Program-made: the position numbers and the translations under genes
The notes under the pieces: generated by a model
Told to the model about the DNA's origin: nothing
Databases searched by the model: none
Seen by the model: the letters and a program-made list of their open reading frames with translations, nothing else
Source of the DNA: Heterostelium album PN500
Lineage: Eukaryota; Evosea; Eumycetozoa; Acytosteliales; Acytosteliaceae
DNA: 64,000 nt
Assembly: GCF_000004825.1 (NCBI RefSeq)
Contig: NW_008805085.1
Span: forward strand, 930,001 to 994,000
Direction of reading: 5' to 3'
In this document: piece after piece, positions 21,801-33,300 of the stretch
Position numbering within the stretch: the stretch's first letter is position 1
Layout: each line of letters starts with the position of its first letter

Positions 21801-24800
21801 TTATTGTTCTTTTGGTGTTGTTGTTGATGACGATGATGATTGTTGTAGTAATGAGAAATTAAAGGATCCAGATTGGTAGTCTGGAAGCAACTGTTTGAAA
21901 AATTCAGATTTTGAAGTCAAGTCAGAGATGATACGTGAGAAGTTAAAGGTGGTACGATCTTCGTGTGGCAAAGTTACAGTGGCGCGACTATTTTCGGCGT
22001 TGGTGAATTTGATGTCATAGCTCTTACCACCGATGACAATATCTACATGTGGTCCGACGGTCTTGATTGATTTGAGGTCGGTCGACAAGAATACAATGTT
22101 CTTGAAGAAGCTGGCCGATTCGAATTGCTGTGCCAATAATGGAACGGCGTTGGCGTTGATCTTTATGCTGGCGAGCTCCGACTTTTCCAATGTTTGCTTG
22201 ACGAGTGTTTCGATCGCTTGAAGTTCAACAACCTTTTGAGTTTGTCCCATCACTGGGTTGTAGAACTCCTTCTGGATCAATGCGATCTTGTCGTAGTGCG
22301 AGTTGAGGAAGAGCATCAACTCCTCTTCACGGAAGTTGAGTGGAATGAAAATATAAGCAACATCGTCATCCTTTGACATAATGAATTGATAGTGATCCGA
22401 GAGTACCAAGTTGATGTTGGCCCAACCGAAATCGGCCAACTTTTGATTGGCTGTGGCCATTTGGAAGTTGGCTGCAGACATTGCCGGTGTTGATGATGTT
22501 GAATCGGCGGATTCAGAGATGGCCGATTCAGCCGATAGTTTATCTTTAATTACCTTGTCGACCTTTGAATCGTGTTTTGATTCGCCAGCAGCAGCGGTAG
22601 TGGCGTCGCCACCGAATGCAGGCACACCAAAGTCAGTGACCAAGTTTGCCTTGGTGTTGGAATTCAAATCGATCGCGAGTGGAGCAATGTTTGGACGGTC
22701 GGTAAGTAAGTCAATGGTACGCTCTGGGTCGTCGAATACAAGCACCTGTGATTTGGCTTTGCTCGATTGATCGTCGCTCTTCATGTTGTTCGGGAAGAGC
22801 ATACGCACTGGTGTCTCTGTTTCGATCATCTTGCTCAAACGATTTACACACTCCATTGCTGTGCTAACGAATGGTGCCGATTGAATGTAGTTGAATTGAT
22901 TGGGATCGACGATTGTCAGTGGTTTCTCACGTGTGTCTGAGCTGGTTGTGGCGACCTCGCTCGAGGCAACCATCGACTCTACTTTGGCCTTTTGTTCGGC
23001 TTTGCTCAATCTTGGGTATTTCTCCTTGACGATCGATTGTGCAATGGAACGCTTCTCTGCTTCGTCCATCTTTACATTGTTCAACTTCCAACTGTTCATC
23101 GCTGAATTCTCAAGACGTGACTCTGGCAGTGAAATCCAACGATTGGCACGAACCTGCTCGAGAATCTTTATCATTGGAATATTCAACTTGGAAATGGTTG
23201 TCTGTGAACGATTGAATTGATCTCTTACACTTCTCATTGATCTTTGATTTACAGAGAATAGATTTTCAATAACAACACTATTTGCACCCAATGTCCTGGA
23301 AGTTTGATGGAAAATTAAATAATAATTAGTCAAATGGAAAACTCAATCGACAAAAAAGAGAGTTATAATAACTTACTTTTCAAGTTGAATAGTCGATTTC
23401 TCTAACATTGTAATATTGTTTTTGGAGATGGAATAGAGATCTTTGAAATTCTTTACAACTCTTGGTACTTTTTGCTTGATGTATGGGAGTACGTGGAGTG
23501 GATCAAAGTCTTTGTTGAGGATGACAAAACTCTGAGCTGCGGCAGAGTTGGCGAGTTTCTCATAGAATTGTGGTGAGGTGATGAGAATTGGAAGTTGGTG
23601 CCACTCACGGAACTCCAAAGACTGTAGTTGCGACTTCAAGTGAAGGATTTGACGTTCTGCCTCCTCACGGTATCCGAGTGTACGCATCACGTTGACGTCA
23701 CCCTTGATCTGCTCGCCAAAGTAGAAGAACACCTTGTCCTCGTTGAACAACTGGAGTAGCGAGGTCTGCTCGAGCGACAACTCGGCGAATTGACGGTGCT
23801 CACTGACGTTGTTCTGCACGATGAATTCATCGAGGATACGAGTCAACGCAAACTCGGACTCACCGTCTTTCGGTGCGTCAAAGTACTCCTCCCAGGGGTC
23901 GTCAACGAGCTGGTCGACCTCGTTGGTTGGACGGGTGAGTTGGTCGAGCTCGATCTGCGGAATGCTGATATCGGCCTTTCTAAACAACTCGTAGAGTTGA
24001 CGGTGAACGGCGAAACGCAGCTCGGTGACGTAGCTGACCAATGCCGACTTGGAGGTGGCGATGGTTGGCGCTGGCTCCTCAAAGATGAGTTCGTGCTCGA
24101 GGAATCCCTGGGTGCCTTCGAGGGTGTGGTGATGGAAGGCGAGTGACAGGGTGGTTGGAATCTTGTCGAGTTTCAACTCTTCGGACGATCCTTCGGCGAC
24201 CTTCACGTAGGAGTCACGTGTGCGCAACAAGTTGTTGAGTGCGGTGAGCGATCGCTGATTGACCTGTGATTTCGATGGATCCTGATGGAAGTTATCGGGG
24301 TGAACCTTTGCCAGGAACTTCTTGAGATGCGAACGTAACAGTCCTTCGAGTTCACGTGATGAATAGTGATAGGGCATCATCTTTTCCACTGGTTGTCTCT
24401 TGTTGACCTTGACTTCACGCTCTGCCTCACGGACATTTTCATATCCCTCGGCAATGTTGACGTTGATGTCCAATCCATCGAACAACTTCTCGTCGATATT
24501 CTCAAAGTTGTCTTCCTCTGCTTCTTCGTCCTCATCAAACTCCTCATCGAAATCCTCAGCAACATCGTCTTGGTTATCTTGATCATTACTGTTAATGCTA
24601 TTGTTGTTGTTGTTGCTATTCTTATTATTCAATTCGTTGGAGGCAGCAGCAAATGCATTAGCAGCAGGTGAATCTGACTTTTTAGTGAATGATTGATTGA
24701 ATGATGATCCAGCAACATTTTGTTGTTGATGTTGTCTGTTGTTTTGATTTTGATTCGAATGATGTGGTCTCTGTACAATTTGTGGACGTTGTTGACGTGA

Positions 24801-25079
24801 TTGAATATTTGTAGCCATATCTTGTTGTTGCTGTTGTTGCTGTTGTTGTGGTTGTTGATTTTGTTGTTGTTGTTGTTGTTTATTGTGTTGTTTATTATGT
24901 TGTTTCTTTTTTGGCTGTTGTTGTGGTGGTTGTTGTTGTTGTTCATTCTTATCTTTGTTATCAGTCGAATATTTCAATGACTGAGAACACAATCTGACCA
25001 ATGAAAGATTGCTAGAAGTGGTAGCACCACTCACCAATGCAGTATTCGAGGGTTTAATTAACCCGATCAGTCTATTCAT
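21801..25079 (-). CDS. TCAIM-like mitochondrial protein with DUF4460-type J-like domain
   Basis: Minus-strand exons 25079-23377 and 23295-21801 join in phase 2 to give 1065 residues. The N-terminus (MNRLIGLIKPSNTALVSGATTSSNLSLVRLCSQ, shown here only as its general character: basic and acid-free) looks like a mitochondrial presequence. Residues 45-165 are long Gln, Asn and His runs; 170-200 are highly acidic. From about residue 234, a PYHYSSRELEGLLRSHLKKF helix is followed by KVHPDNF with an HPD at 260-262 and by SLTALNNLL. This is the pattern of the DUF4460 region of TCAIM (T-cell activation inhibitor, mitochondrial), which resembles a J domain. The rest is helical and probably includes the DUF4461-type part. 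The function is not established; family assignment is by pattern. Confidence 0.75.
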
Positions 25080-25543
25080 TCTCTACTTTCAACTAACTAT
25101 ATAAATTAATATAAATATTTGAAAAAAGAAGAAAGAAAAACAAACAAAGTAGAATCGTCAAAATCGACTTAACAATGAAAAAACTTTACTCTCTCAATGA
25201 TCTACATAATGTAATTCGTTATTCAAAAAAATAAAATTTTGAAAAATCATTTTTTTTCATTCATTTTTTCCAACAAAATTTTTGCCCGTGATCAATCAAA
25301 GACAATACAATCAAAAGGTAGTTAACTGATCTAGATGTTTAAGATTACATTGTCATTGTTTGTTTGTTTTTTTTTATTAATTTGATTCAATATTATCTGT
25401 TTTGTTTTGTTTTGATCAATTTAGTTGGATTGGTTGAATGAAGAGTTTATTTATGAATATAATATATATAGATCAAACAATTAAGTGGTAGTGGATGAGA
25501 GGTGAGAGTGTATATTATTACTATTATTATTAAATGTTTACAT
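25080..25543. other. Intergenic region between tandem minus-strand genes
   Basis: A 464-bp gap with the promoter of the TCAIM-like gene and the 3' region of Rpt3. Short T-rich and TTTTG repeats occur at 25350-25420. No gene is seen. Confidence 0.45.
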
Positions 25544-27173
25544 TTAAATTTGATAGAATCCAAATTCGTGAGTGTTCTTTTTGATTGCTGACTTATAACC
25601 TTTTTCAAAGTCTTTCGATAGAATAACATAACGGTTCTTTCTGATTGCGTGCATACCGGCTTCTTGACAAATCGATTGAATTTCAGCACCACTTAGCTTA
25701 TCTGGTCTTGATACAACTGTTGTTTTAAAATGATAAATGGAGTAGTAATTTGTGATTTGTGTTGTTAGTATAAATTATATGATAATTAAAATTACTAATA
25801 TTTAGCAAACTTACAATCTTCTAAATCAACTTCATCTGATAAATTCATCTTTGATGTGATAACTTGGAAAATAAGTCTCTTTTGACGACGATCTGGTAGT
25901 GGGAATTCAATCTTACGATCGAGACGACCTGGACGCAAAAGTGCTGGATCAAGTGTGTCCTGTCTGTTGGTTGCCATAATTACTTTTACATTTACAGATA
26001 CATCGAAACCGTCCATCTGATTGAGCAGCTCCATGAGAATTCTTTGAACTTCACGATCAGCACCGGTCTGCGCGTCGAAACGCTTGGTGGCGATAGCGTC
26101 GATTTCGTCGATGAAAATGATGGCCGGTGCATTCTCACGGGCCAGTCTGAAGACGTCACGCACCAAACGCGGTCCCTCACCTAAATATTTCTGTACAAAC
26201 TCCGAGCCGACGACACGGATGAACGATGCACTGGTGTGGTGTGCAACGGCCTTGGCCAACATGGTCTTTCCGGTGCCCGGTGGACCGTACAGCAGCACAC
26301 CTCTTGGTGGATCGATACCGATCTGCTTATAAAGATTGTGGTGAGTGAGTGGCAACTCGACGGCTTCACGCATTTCTTGCTTCTGAATGTCGCTACCACC
26401 AATGTCAGAGTAACTCTCGGATGGTTTCTCGTCGGCGCCCAACAAATGGATGCTCGAATCCGATTCTGGTGGGAGTGTATCGACCAATGCATTTGAATGA
26501 CGTTGGAGAGCAACCGATGCCGATGGTTTCAATAACTCTCTATCGATTGTACTTAAAATACGAACACATAATGTTGATCCTGATGTTGATTGAACAATAC
26601 TTTTTGTATTGTTAAAAAATAAAAAGAAATAATAAATTAATAAAAATAAACATTATTATGATTATTATTATTTTTTAATATTATTACATACCCATTGTTG
26701 GTATCTACCATTTCTAATAATTGACCAATCAACAATGGAACGGAACGAATACGCTTAACTTCCTCTTGTGCATGTAAAAGCTCTCTCTTTAAGTTTTTAT
26801 ACTCATATTTGATGTATTCCTCTTGAATGTTGAAAAAGTCCAATTTACTCTCTAGATTCTTCATCTTGATATAGAGATCTTGTTCTGAATGATGGTGTTC
26901 ATGTTTTGATACTGTAAGGGGCTATAAATAAATAAATTAATTAATTATTACTATTCTTTTTTAATTTTACAAAATTTCTATCTTTTTTTTTTTTTTTTTT
27001 GGTGTTTTTATCTATAGTATTATTGATATTCATATTATTATTCTTATTCTTATTCTTCTAATCTACTACAACTTTTCTCTTTCTTTTCTCTCTCAATCTC
27101 TGCTTTTAAATGTTTAAAACTTTAATTTCTATAGATACTATACCTTTGATGGTAATAAGCCTAATTCCTCCAT
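25544..27173 (-). CDS. psmC4: 26S proteasome ATPase Rpt3 (PSMC4)
   Basis: Minus-strand exons 27173-27144, 26921-26692, 26599-25815 and 25716-25544 give 405 residues. Rpt3 is one of six AAA+ ATPases of the proteasome base that unfold substrates. An N-terminal coiled coil ([19 protein letters not shown]) is followed by the OB segment with [20 protein letters not shown]. The AAA domain has Walker A GPPGTGKT at about 192-199, Walker B IIFIDE at about 247-252, the [14 protein letters not shown] pore region and the [20 protein letters not shown] arginine-finger segment. [21 protein letters not shown] and SALVDTLPP-like linkers place it in Rpt3 rather than another Rpt. The C-terminal HbYX position reads FYQI rather than the usual FYK-type end; small changes here are normal. 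Confidence 0.95.
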
Positions 27174-27572
27174 CTTATCAATCTACTAACAAAAAAAAAT
27201 AATAAAGTCTATAAACAATAAAAAAATATATAAAACAACAGATAAATTAATAATATATAACAAAAAAAATATAAAATAGATTGGGTTTAATTAAAATGAA
27301 CATCACTCAATCAAAATAAAGTTTTAACTTTTTTCATTTTTTTTTTAATTTTTCAATTTTTTATTATTTTTTTTTGTGTGACATGACTTGAATCGAAGTT
27401 CTACAATCTACCCTATCAAATTCGGTGTTTATTTATTTATTTATAAACAATTAAAAGATATTATTACTATTGAACATTGCAAACATACAGAATATAATTA
27501 GAATAAAATAAAATAAAACAATTATTTAGAATCTATAAACATTTATAAATATTAAAAAAAAAAAAAAAAGAG
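27174..27572. other. Divergent promoter region, Rpt3 and RAB5IF-like genes
   Basis: A 399-bp gap separates the start codons of two divergent genes. It is A+T-rich apart from 27378-27425 (GTGACATGACTTGAATCG and following), which stands out by its mixed composition about midway between the two starts and is the best place for a shared regulatory site. Confidence 0.45.
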
Positions 27573-28198
27573 ATGTCTGATAAACCAACAACAGAGAGAA
27601 GTCAATTGTTTCTATATAAGAATGCATTCAATCCGAGTGTTAAATTCACACATGTGTGTAAACAACTATGTTGTTTGTTTGTTTTTCTTGATATTCTTAG
27701 AGAGGAAATGTATGAATAGTGATTACTAATACTTTGTTCGATCGATATTTTTAGAAAGAGATGTTATTGAATGTATATTGGTTAAGACAAACCATTAGTT
27801 TGTTGCTGGGTGTTGTTTGTGGTGCTATACCATTAATGGGAATGGTTGGACTTATTACGTATGTATATTGCAAACAACAACAACAACAATAGAAGAAATA
27901 CGTGGTGGTTACCTGTTACTAACAACAACTCAAATTCAAATAATTTAAATACATACAGATTTTTCATTGTAAATGCAGGTTTCACAACAGTATATTATTC
28001 AAAAGTTTTAGAGGTTGAAGATGGCGATGTAAAGTGGGAATTATTCCAAGAAGGTTTCTTACCGTCGTTTGCTGCTTTCTTAGTATGTTTATTATTTCAT
28101 TTTATTTAATTAACTAATTATTAACAAAAGTTATTAATGTTTATTCAACAAACAAACAGGTATCTTGGATTTTATTTTATAATATGCTTCATGTTTAA
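27573..28198 (+). CDS. RAB5IF/OPTI-like ER membrane protein
   Basis: Exons 27573-27653, 27755-27858, 27959-28082 and 28160-28198 give 115 residues. The first donor (GTGTGT) is weaker than the others but is the only one keeping frame. The protein resembles RAB5IF (C20orf24, also called OPTI), a subunit of the GEL complex of the multipass translocon in the ER. Similar features are KEMLLNVYWLRQ before the first membrane span, GVVCGAIPLMGMVGLI, the second hydrophobic block FFIVNAGFTTVYYSKVL, and the tail VKWELFQEGFLPSFAAFLVSWILFYNMLH. The WELFQEGF-SFA-F pattern is typical of the Rab5-interacting/EMC6-like superfamily. The adjacent gene starts only 74 bp downstream. Confidence 0.83.
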
Positions 28199-28272
28199 AA
28201 AAGAATAATTATAGTAATAAAGTTTAGATACAGATATAGATAAAAACAGATATTATAGATTTTAAAGATAAA

Positions 28273-28807
28273 ATGGATAGTTTAAAGAGAAAATTTGTAA
28301 ATGAACAACAGCAACAAACTTTGACAGGAATATCTATAAATGAAAAATCTATTCAAAAGTGATAACTATGAATTTAAACGATCAAAAATGATTAATATCT
28401 TATATTTAAATTAATTAATTATAATTTAGCAATGAAAAGAAATTGAAAGCCAATGATAATAATACTGATTTGTACAAATCATAACTTAATGTATACTAAT
28501 TGATGAATCTTAGATTGATTAACCAGTATTTTTTTCTTTTAAAAACAAAAGAGAATCAATAGGAGATATTAGTTATTTTCTTAAAAGTGCTGAATTTAAA
28601 AGAGACGTTGATTCATTGAATTCCCAGCTGAAAGAAAAGATTGAAAAACTCAGAAAACTATCTTTGGAGATGGTAATCATCGAGACGAGAATGAAGAATT
28701 ATTTGAATTCCGGTACTCTTGCCGAGATTAAAGCCATCAACCAATCATTACAAGAAACAAAAATTCACAATGTCTTTGTGAAAGAAAATGTTGTTAGAGA
28801 TAATTGA
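28273..28807 (+). CDS. Small coiled-coil protein, function unknown
   Basis: Exons 28273-28358, 28430-28471 and 28552-28807 join in phase 2 each time, giving 127 residues. Exon 3 is clear coding sequence: SYFLKSAEFKRDVDSLNSQLKEKIEKLRKLSLE begins a long amphipathic helix with heptad-like Leu spacing. The 42-bp middle exon and the first exon are chosen because they alone give an open frame with GT-AG ends; they are Gln- and Asn-rich. The gene is in the same direction and 74 bp after the RAB5IF-like gene. I do not recognise a family; a subunit of a multi-protein complex is a guess from size and coiled coil only. Confidence 0.62.
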
Positions 28808-29407
28808 TCAAAGAATGAATAAAATAATAAAACTTGAAGATTTTTTTTTTTTTTTAATTTTTTCTTTATTTATTTAAAAAATTTACATAAAAAATATTTT
28901 TACTTTATGTGTGACGAAAGCATTTGAGGTTTAAGTTTAAGTTTATAAGGATTGTTGCTAATATAACTACTTTTGTGCAAAAAAAAAGTAGGAATAAGAG
29001 TGGAAAAAATCAAAAGATTGATAAAACATCTGATGATTGGTGGTGGAAGAAAAACAAGTTGTTTCTAGATAGGCAATATTAATATAATAGGATGTTATAT
29101 ATGTCGATATATATAATAAATATATAGGTGTTAATATATATATGAATAGGATTGGTTGTTGTTGTTGTTACTATTGTTGATTTGGAAAAAATGATTATAT
29201 ATTGGTTTCGATTGTTTGAGTGATGAATGGAGGTGATGATGGTGAGTGTTTGTTTGAGGGAAGGCGTCGGTAAACGGAACTGGAAAAATCGTTATACCAA
29301 GTCGTACATCGTTGTTATTGTGGAAAAAATATGGATTTCGAAATTCAAAAGCGATTGATGAATTTGTAGAGAAAGTTGGTTGGTTGGCACTGCTTGAGTT
29401 GTGTTGA
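28808..29407. other. Intergenic region between convergent genes
   Basis: About 600 bp between the coiled-coil gene and the end of the cyclin gene on the other strand. There is a T tract at 28841-28856. Sequence from 29130 is read by an open minus-strand frame of about 180 codons overlapping the end of the cyclin gene, but that frame is Asn/His/Ser-rich out-of-frame sequence and I do not regard it as a gene. Confidence 0.5.
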
Positions 29408-30327
29408 TTAACACATTGGCGATACCATCTGGTTCGATTGGTAAAGTTGTTGTTGGGCAGCGTAGGAAGAGTCGATGGTATAGACTTGTTGTCTGGATTT
29501 TGAGGATTGATAATATTGGAGTTGTTGTTGGTGGAGTTGCTGTTGGAGTTGTTGTTGTTGCAAGAGGAACAACTTGTCTTGTTGTTGTTGGTATTGGATG
29601 AGCTCGAATGGCTTTCTAACGAGTTGTGGTGGGTTTTCAAATGGGTGTTTGAATGAGGATAAAAAGATTTGTTGATTTTCATAGAGGCTGAGAAGGTAGG
29701 AAGTAACTTCGTCGGTAGTCAAGAAGAGGTTGTAGTCAACACCAGTGAGGAATCTTCTCTCCATGAGATTCATATCCTTCAAGGAGAAGTTGAAGATTTC
29801 AGCAATGATAGCATTGTTGACTTGAGTAGATTCCGACCAGAATTTCAATGTTACAACGGAGCTGTAAAAAAAGAAAAGAAAAGAATATTGAAAAGAATAG
29901 AAATAGAATATTAATATTTTATGTTTTTCTAAGAATGCAATGGAATGTTATAACTCTATAATTACCTTGTTAAGAGTAAATTGAAAAGTTGGTTATGTTT
30001 AATACCACTTCTATGTACAAACTTGTCGGCGTAGATGATGATTGGAATCAAAAGATTAGATGAGCACTTCATCATATCCAAGATTGCCAAAACAATATCA
30101 AAGATTTCGTCGATTGCAATGAGAACTTCTCTTCTGAAGGCAGTCGATTCGTAGGCTGGATCATGTTGGATCAACCATCCGTATACTTTGTAGGAGGCAA
30201 CAATTCTTTCTGGAATCATTGGTTTTTGTTGAAGTGAACGACTTTGGAGAAGACGTTTGAACATTCTTTGATAGCCATTTGCTCTTTGAGTGGCTTGTTG
30301 TTGTTGTTGAACTTGTTGGTTTTGCAT
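29408..30327 (-). CDS. Pho80/PCL-type cyclin-domain protein
   Basis: Minus-strand exons 30327-29966 and 29861-29408 join in phase 2 to give 271 residues. After a Gln-rich start comes a helical domain: RIVASYKVYGWLI, a charged helix, CSSNLLIPIIIYADKFVHRSGIKH, then across the intron FNLLLTSSVVTLKFWSESTQVNN, IFNFSLKDMNLMERRFLTGVDYNLF. This is the layout of the Pho80/PCL cyclin box, where a first helix pair is followed by a VAxKFxxD-like helix and the MN-LE--FL-ll-fnL helix. Such cyclins partner CDKs in nutrient or cell-cycle control. The C-terminal 90 residues are Gln-rich and low complexity. A very long upstream region (5.3 kb) may carry its control sequences. Confidence 0.83.
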
Positions 30328-33300
30328 TGTGTAATTATTTATATAAAAAAGAAATGAATGATTGTTGTAGTGATGTCGAAAACAGTGATTGTTTGTTTGC
30401 TTAAATGAAAAACAAATGTTGATTGATGTTTAAAAAATTATTGGAACTTTGATATGTCTCAGTATATCAAACTGTGAGTCCTGGTACAAATTAAAATTGT
30501 ATTTTTAGTGGGAAGATTGTTGGAGAAGACAGCTTTGAATTTGGTTAGGCTGTAGTGATAGGAAAGTTATATATAAAGTGATAGAAGTTTAAAAAATTAG
30601 TAAATGATGGTCATCAAATTTGAAAAAGATAAACAAATGTTTAGGAAATGTGATTCGGTTTGATTGGGTTGTGGTGTGAGGGTGTGTGTGATAGAGAAGG
30701 ATATTGGAAATATTTTTATAATATCAAAAAAGAATTGTTGATACTATAAATTTTAGGATAGATATTTGTTTTTGAGCAAAAAGTTGGAAAACAATATATC
30801 TTTGTTTGTGTAAGAGATAGAATAGGATAGTAGAGAAAGAAAATAGGAATGAAAAATATTATAATAAGAAATACTGGGTTGCTTATTATTATTATATTTC
30901 AAAAAATAAAAAATAAAACAAAAAATATATATTGTAGAGTATGTGTATTGGAAAATTATTAAAGTGCCTGTCAGAGTTGAAGGCTTTATAGAAAAAATAA
31001 AAATAAAATTATTAAATATATATTTTAGTGGTTGTTGGTGAGAGGAATCAAAACTTTCATGAAATATCTTAACTTGTCGTGTCTTGATATTGAATAGTGA
31101 AAAAGCCTTGATGGCGGCATGGCAATGCCAATAGTAATGGGGTGGGCTTGATAGTTGTAAACACAAAAATCCAAAATAAAGCAAACCAACCCAAGAACAA
31201 TAGTTTTTAGTTGGAGTGTGATCAGATTTTGTTAGTTGTGTTACAGGAAGGTCAAAAAACCTAGTCGTTAAGAAATCACCCATTACGCAAAGAAAAAAAA
31301 AAAAAAAAAAAAAAAACCTAAATTTTTTGCAAAACTTTTTAAAAATCCACCACCACACCCAATTCCATTCATGGCTGATCGTCACTTTGGGCTCTAAAAA
31401 TGAGCACCAAGATATGCGCATAAAATAGTCGATCTCGGGAAAAATTTAAATAAATTTATATGGTGGTGGGTGGTGTTGTTTTTAAAAAGTTGTACACACT
31501 TTTTCGCATGGTATGATTTTTGACAACTCTCGTTGTTATTGTTGTTGATATGTATGATTTTTTGTGATTGGTGAGATGCATAGAGCTGCATATGATGGGC
31601 TTGCTTGTGAGATAATTTTAACTTTGATTAAACGACAACAAAAAAATAAAATAAAATAAAACAAATCTTGTTTTTCAACACAACCATTCAATATGATATT
31701 TTAGTCAAAACAACAAGAATCCAAATCACCAATATCACAACAAAAGAAACCAAAAATCCAAATAAACTATTTAATAAAATATAAATCTCGAATTTTCATT
31801 TAGACTTTATTTTGATAAATCTATTGAGGATTTTTGGTTTTGTTTTTTTTTTTTTTTTAATTTATTTTTATTGGTCATTGGTTTGCATTATTGTTCATTG
31901 TTTTTTTGAGTTGCAAACATTGTTATTATTTAAATTATAATTATTATTAATATTATTATTTTAATTGATTTTGAGTTATTTATCCCATTCGGAGTTATTG
32001 CATGTTTTTAATTAGAATAAAGGCATAATTAAACAAATCAATTGAATTGTAGAATTAGGACCAAAACCAAACTAAAATTAAATGATAAACCCGTTTGTCG
32101 GAATAGGTAATTTATAAATTGCAAATGACACAATAAATTGATTGTTTGTGTGTTGAAATAAAATTTTTATTATTATTTTAAAATGAACAAATGAAAATGA
32201 AAGTAAAAGTGAAAGTAAAAGTAGTTAAAAAATTACTTACATTAATCATATAGTGTTTATCAAATAGACGGTATTGATTTATTTATTATTATTAAAATTT
32301 AATATATAAAATATAATTATTATAAGAATAATGAAGTAAAAAGATAATCGATTGTTTGGATGATGATTTATTATAGGTATAGAATTACAGAAAAACAACA
32401 CAGGAATATGAGTTGTTTGTGAAGGTTTATTATAAGGGAAAAGATAAGATAAAAGATTATAGTAAATAGTTATAAATATAACAAAGATATTATTTTACAA
32501 TTGTTTGGAAGTAGTGAACTATAGAACTGATAAGTATAATTAAAGAGTTGTATTTATATCTCTTTGGAATGTTGAGAAAATATAAAAGGGATATGATGTT
32601 GCCAATCGGTAAAGAAGCACTTTTAATTTATAGTTTTAGTGTTGCTCATGCCTTTGGTAGTTTGATTGGTAATCTAGCCCAGATCAGTTAGAAAATGGTA
32701 TTCTCAATGGAAGATGGCTTTCTGTGTCATACAGTTACACCCATTGTCATGTCTTCACATGCATCATATTCTCTCTTCTTAAACAACAACAGCAACAAAA
32801 CAACAACAACAACACACAACTAAACAAACACACAGATCTTTCAAGATCGCGCACCGATAGTCTTTTGACTAGCTGTAAAAAAATGTGTGAAAATTTTTGT
32901 TTTTTTTTTGTTCATTTAAAAAAAATGTTAACAACCACAACTGACACCACCACCCACAAAAATTTTTTTTTACCACCTTTAACTTTTTTGCAATACCAAA
33001 TCTATCAAATAGACGGGAGCTCATGAACTAGAAAATTAGTATTGGTTGGCATGTCCATAGTACAACGAGCTGATATTAAGTTATCATGAGAATTGATTGT
33101 TCTATGTTAATCCATTTTAAGATTATTGCAAAAAAAAAAATCAAGTGAAAAAAAACAATAACAACATCAGTTTAAAATTTTCGGGGCAATTGCAAATATC
33201 TTAAGATTCATATGATTTCGCTCCAAGTTGAGAACAGTGTTTGTGCTACTTATCTTTTATGCGAGATCCATTAATGCACAATGGCACACTGACATATGGT

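Noticed and set aside
27378-27425. tRNA-like TTCGATTC on the minus strand
   Set aside because: Neither a T-arm stem nor an acceptor stem could be formed around it.
29131-29682. 183-codon minus-strand open frame overlapping the end of the cyclin gene
   Set aside because: Its composition (Asn, His, Ser runs) is what the CAA-rich Gln tail of the cyclin gives in another frame. No splice logic or conserved block supports it.
32724-33026. 100-codon plus-strand open frame in the gene desert
   Set aside because: Gln, Asn and Thr runs from CAA/ACA repeats, no conserved segment and no neighbouring exons.
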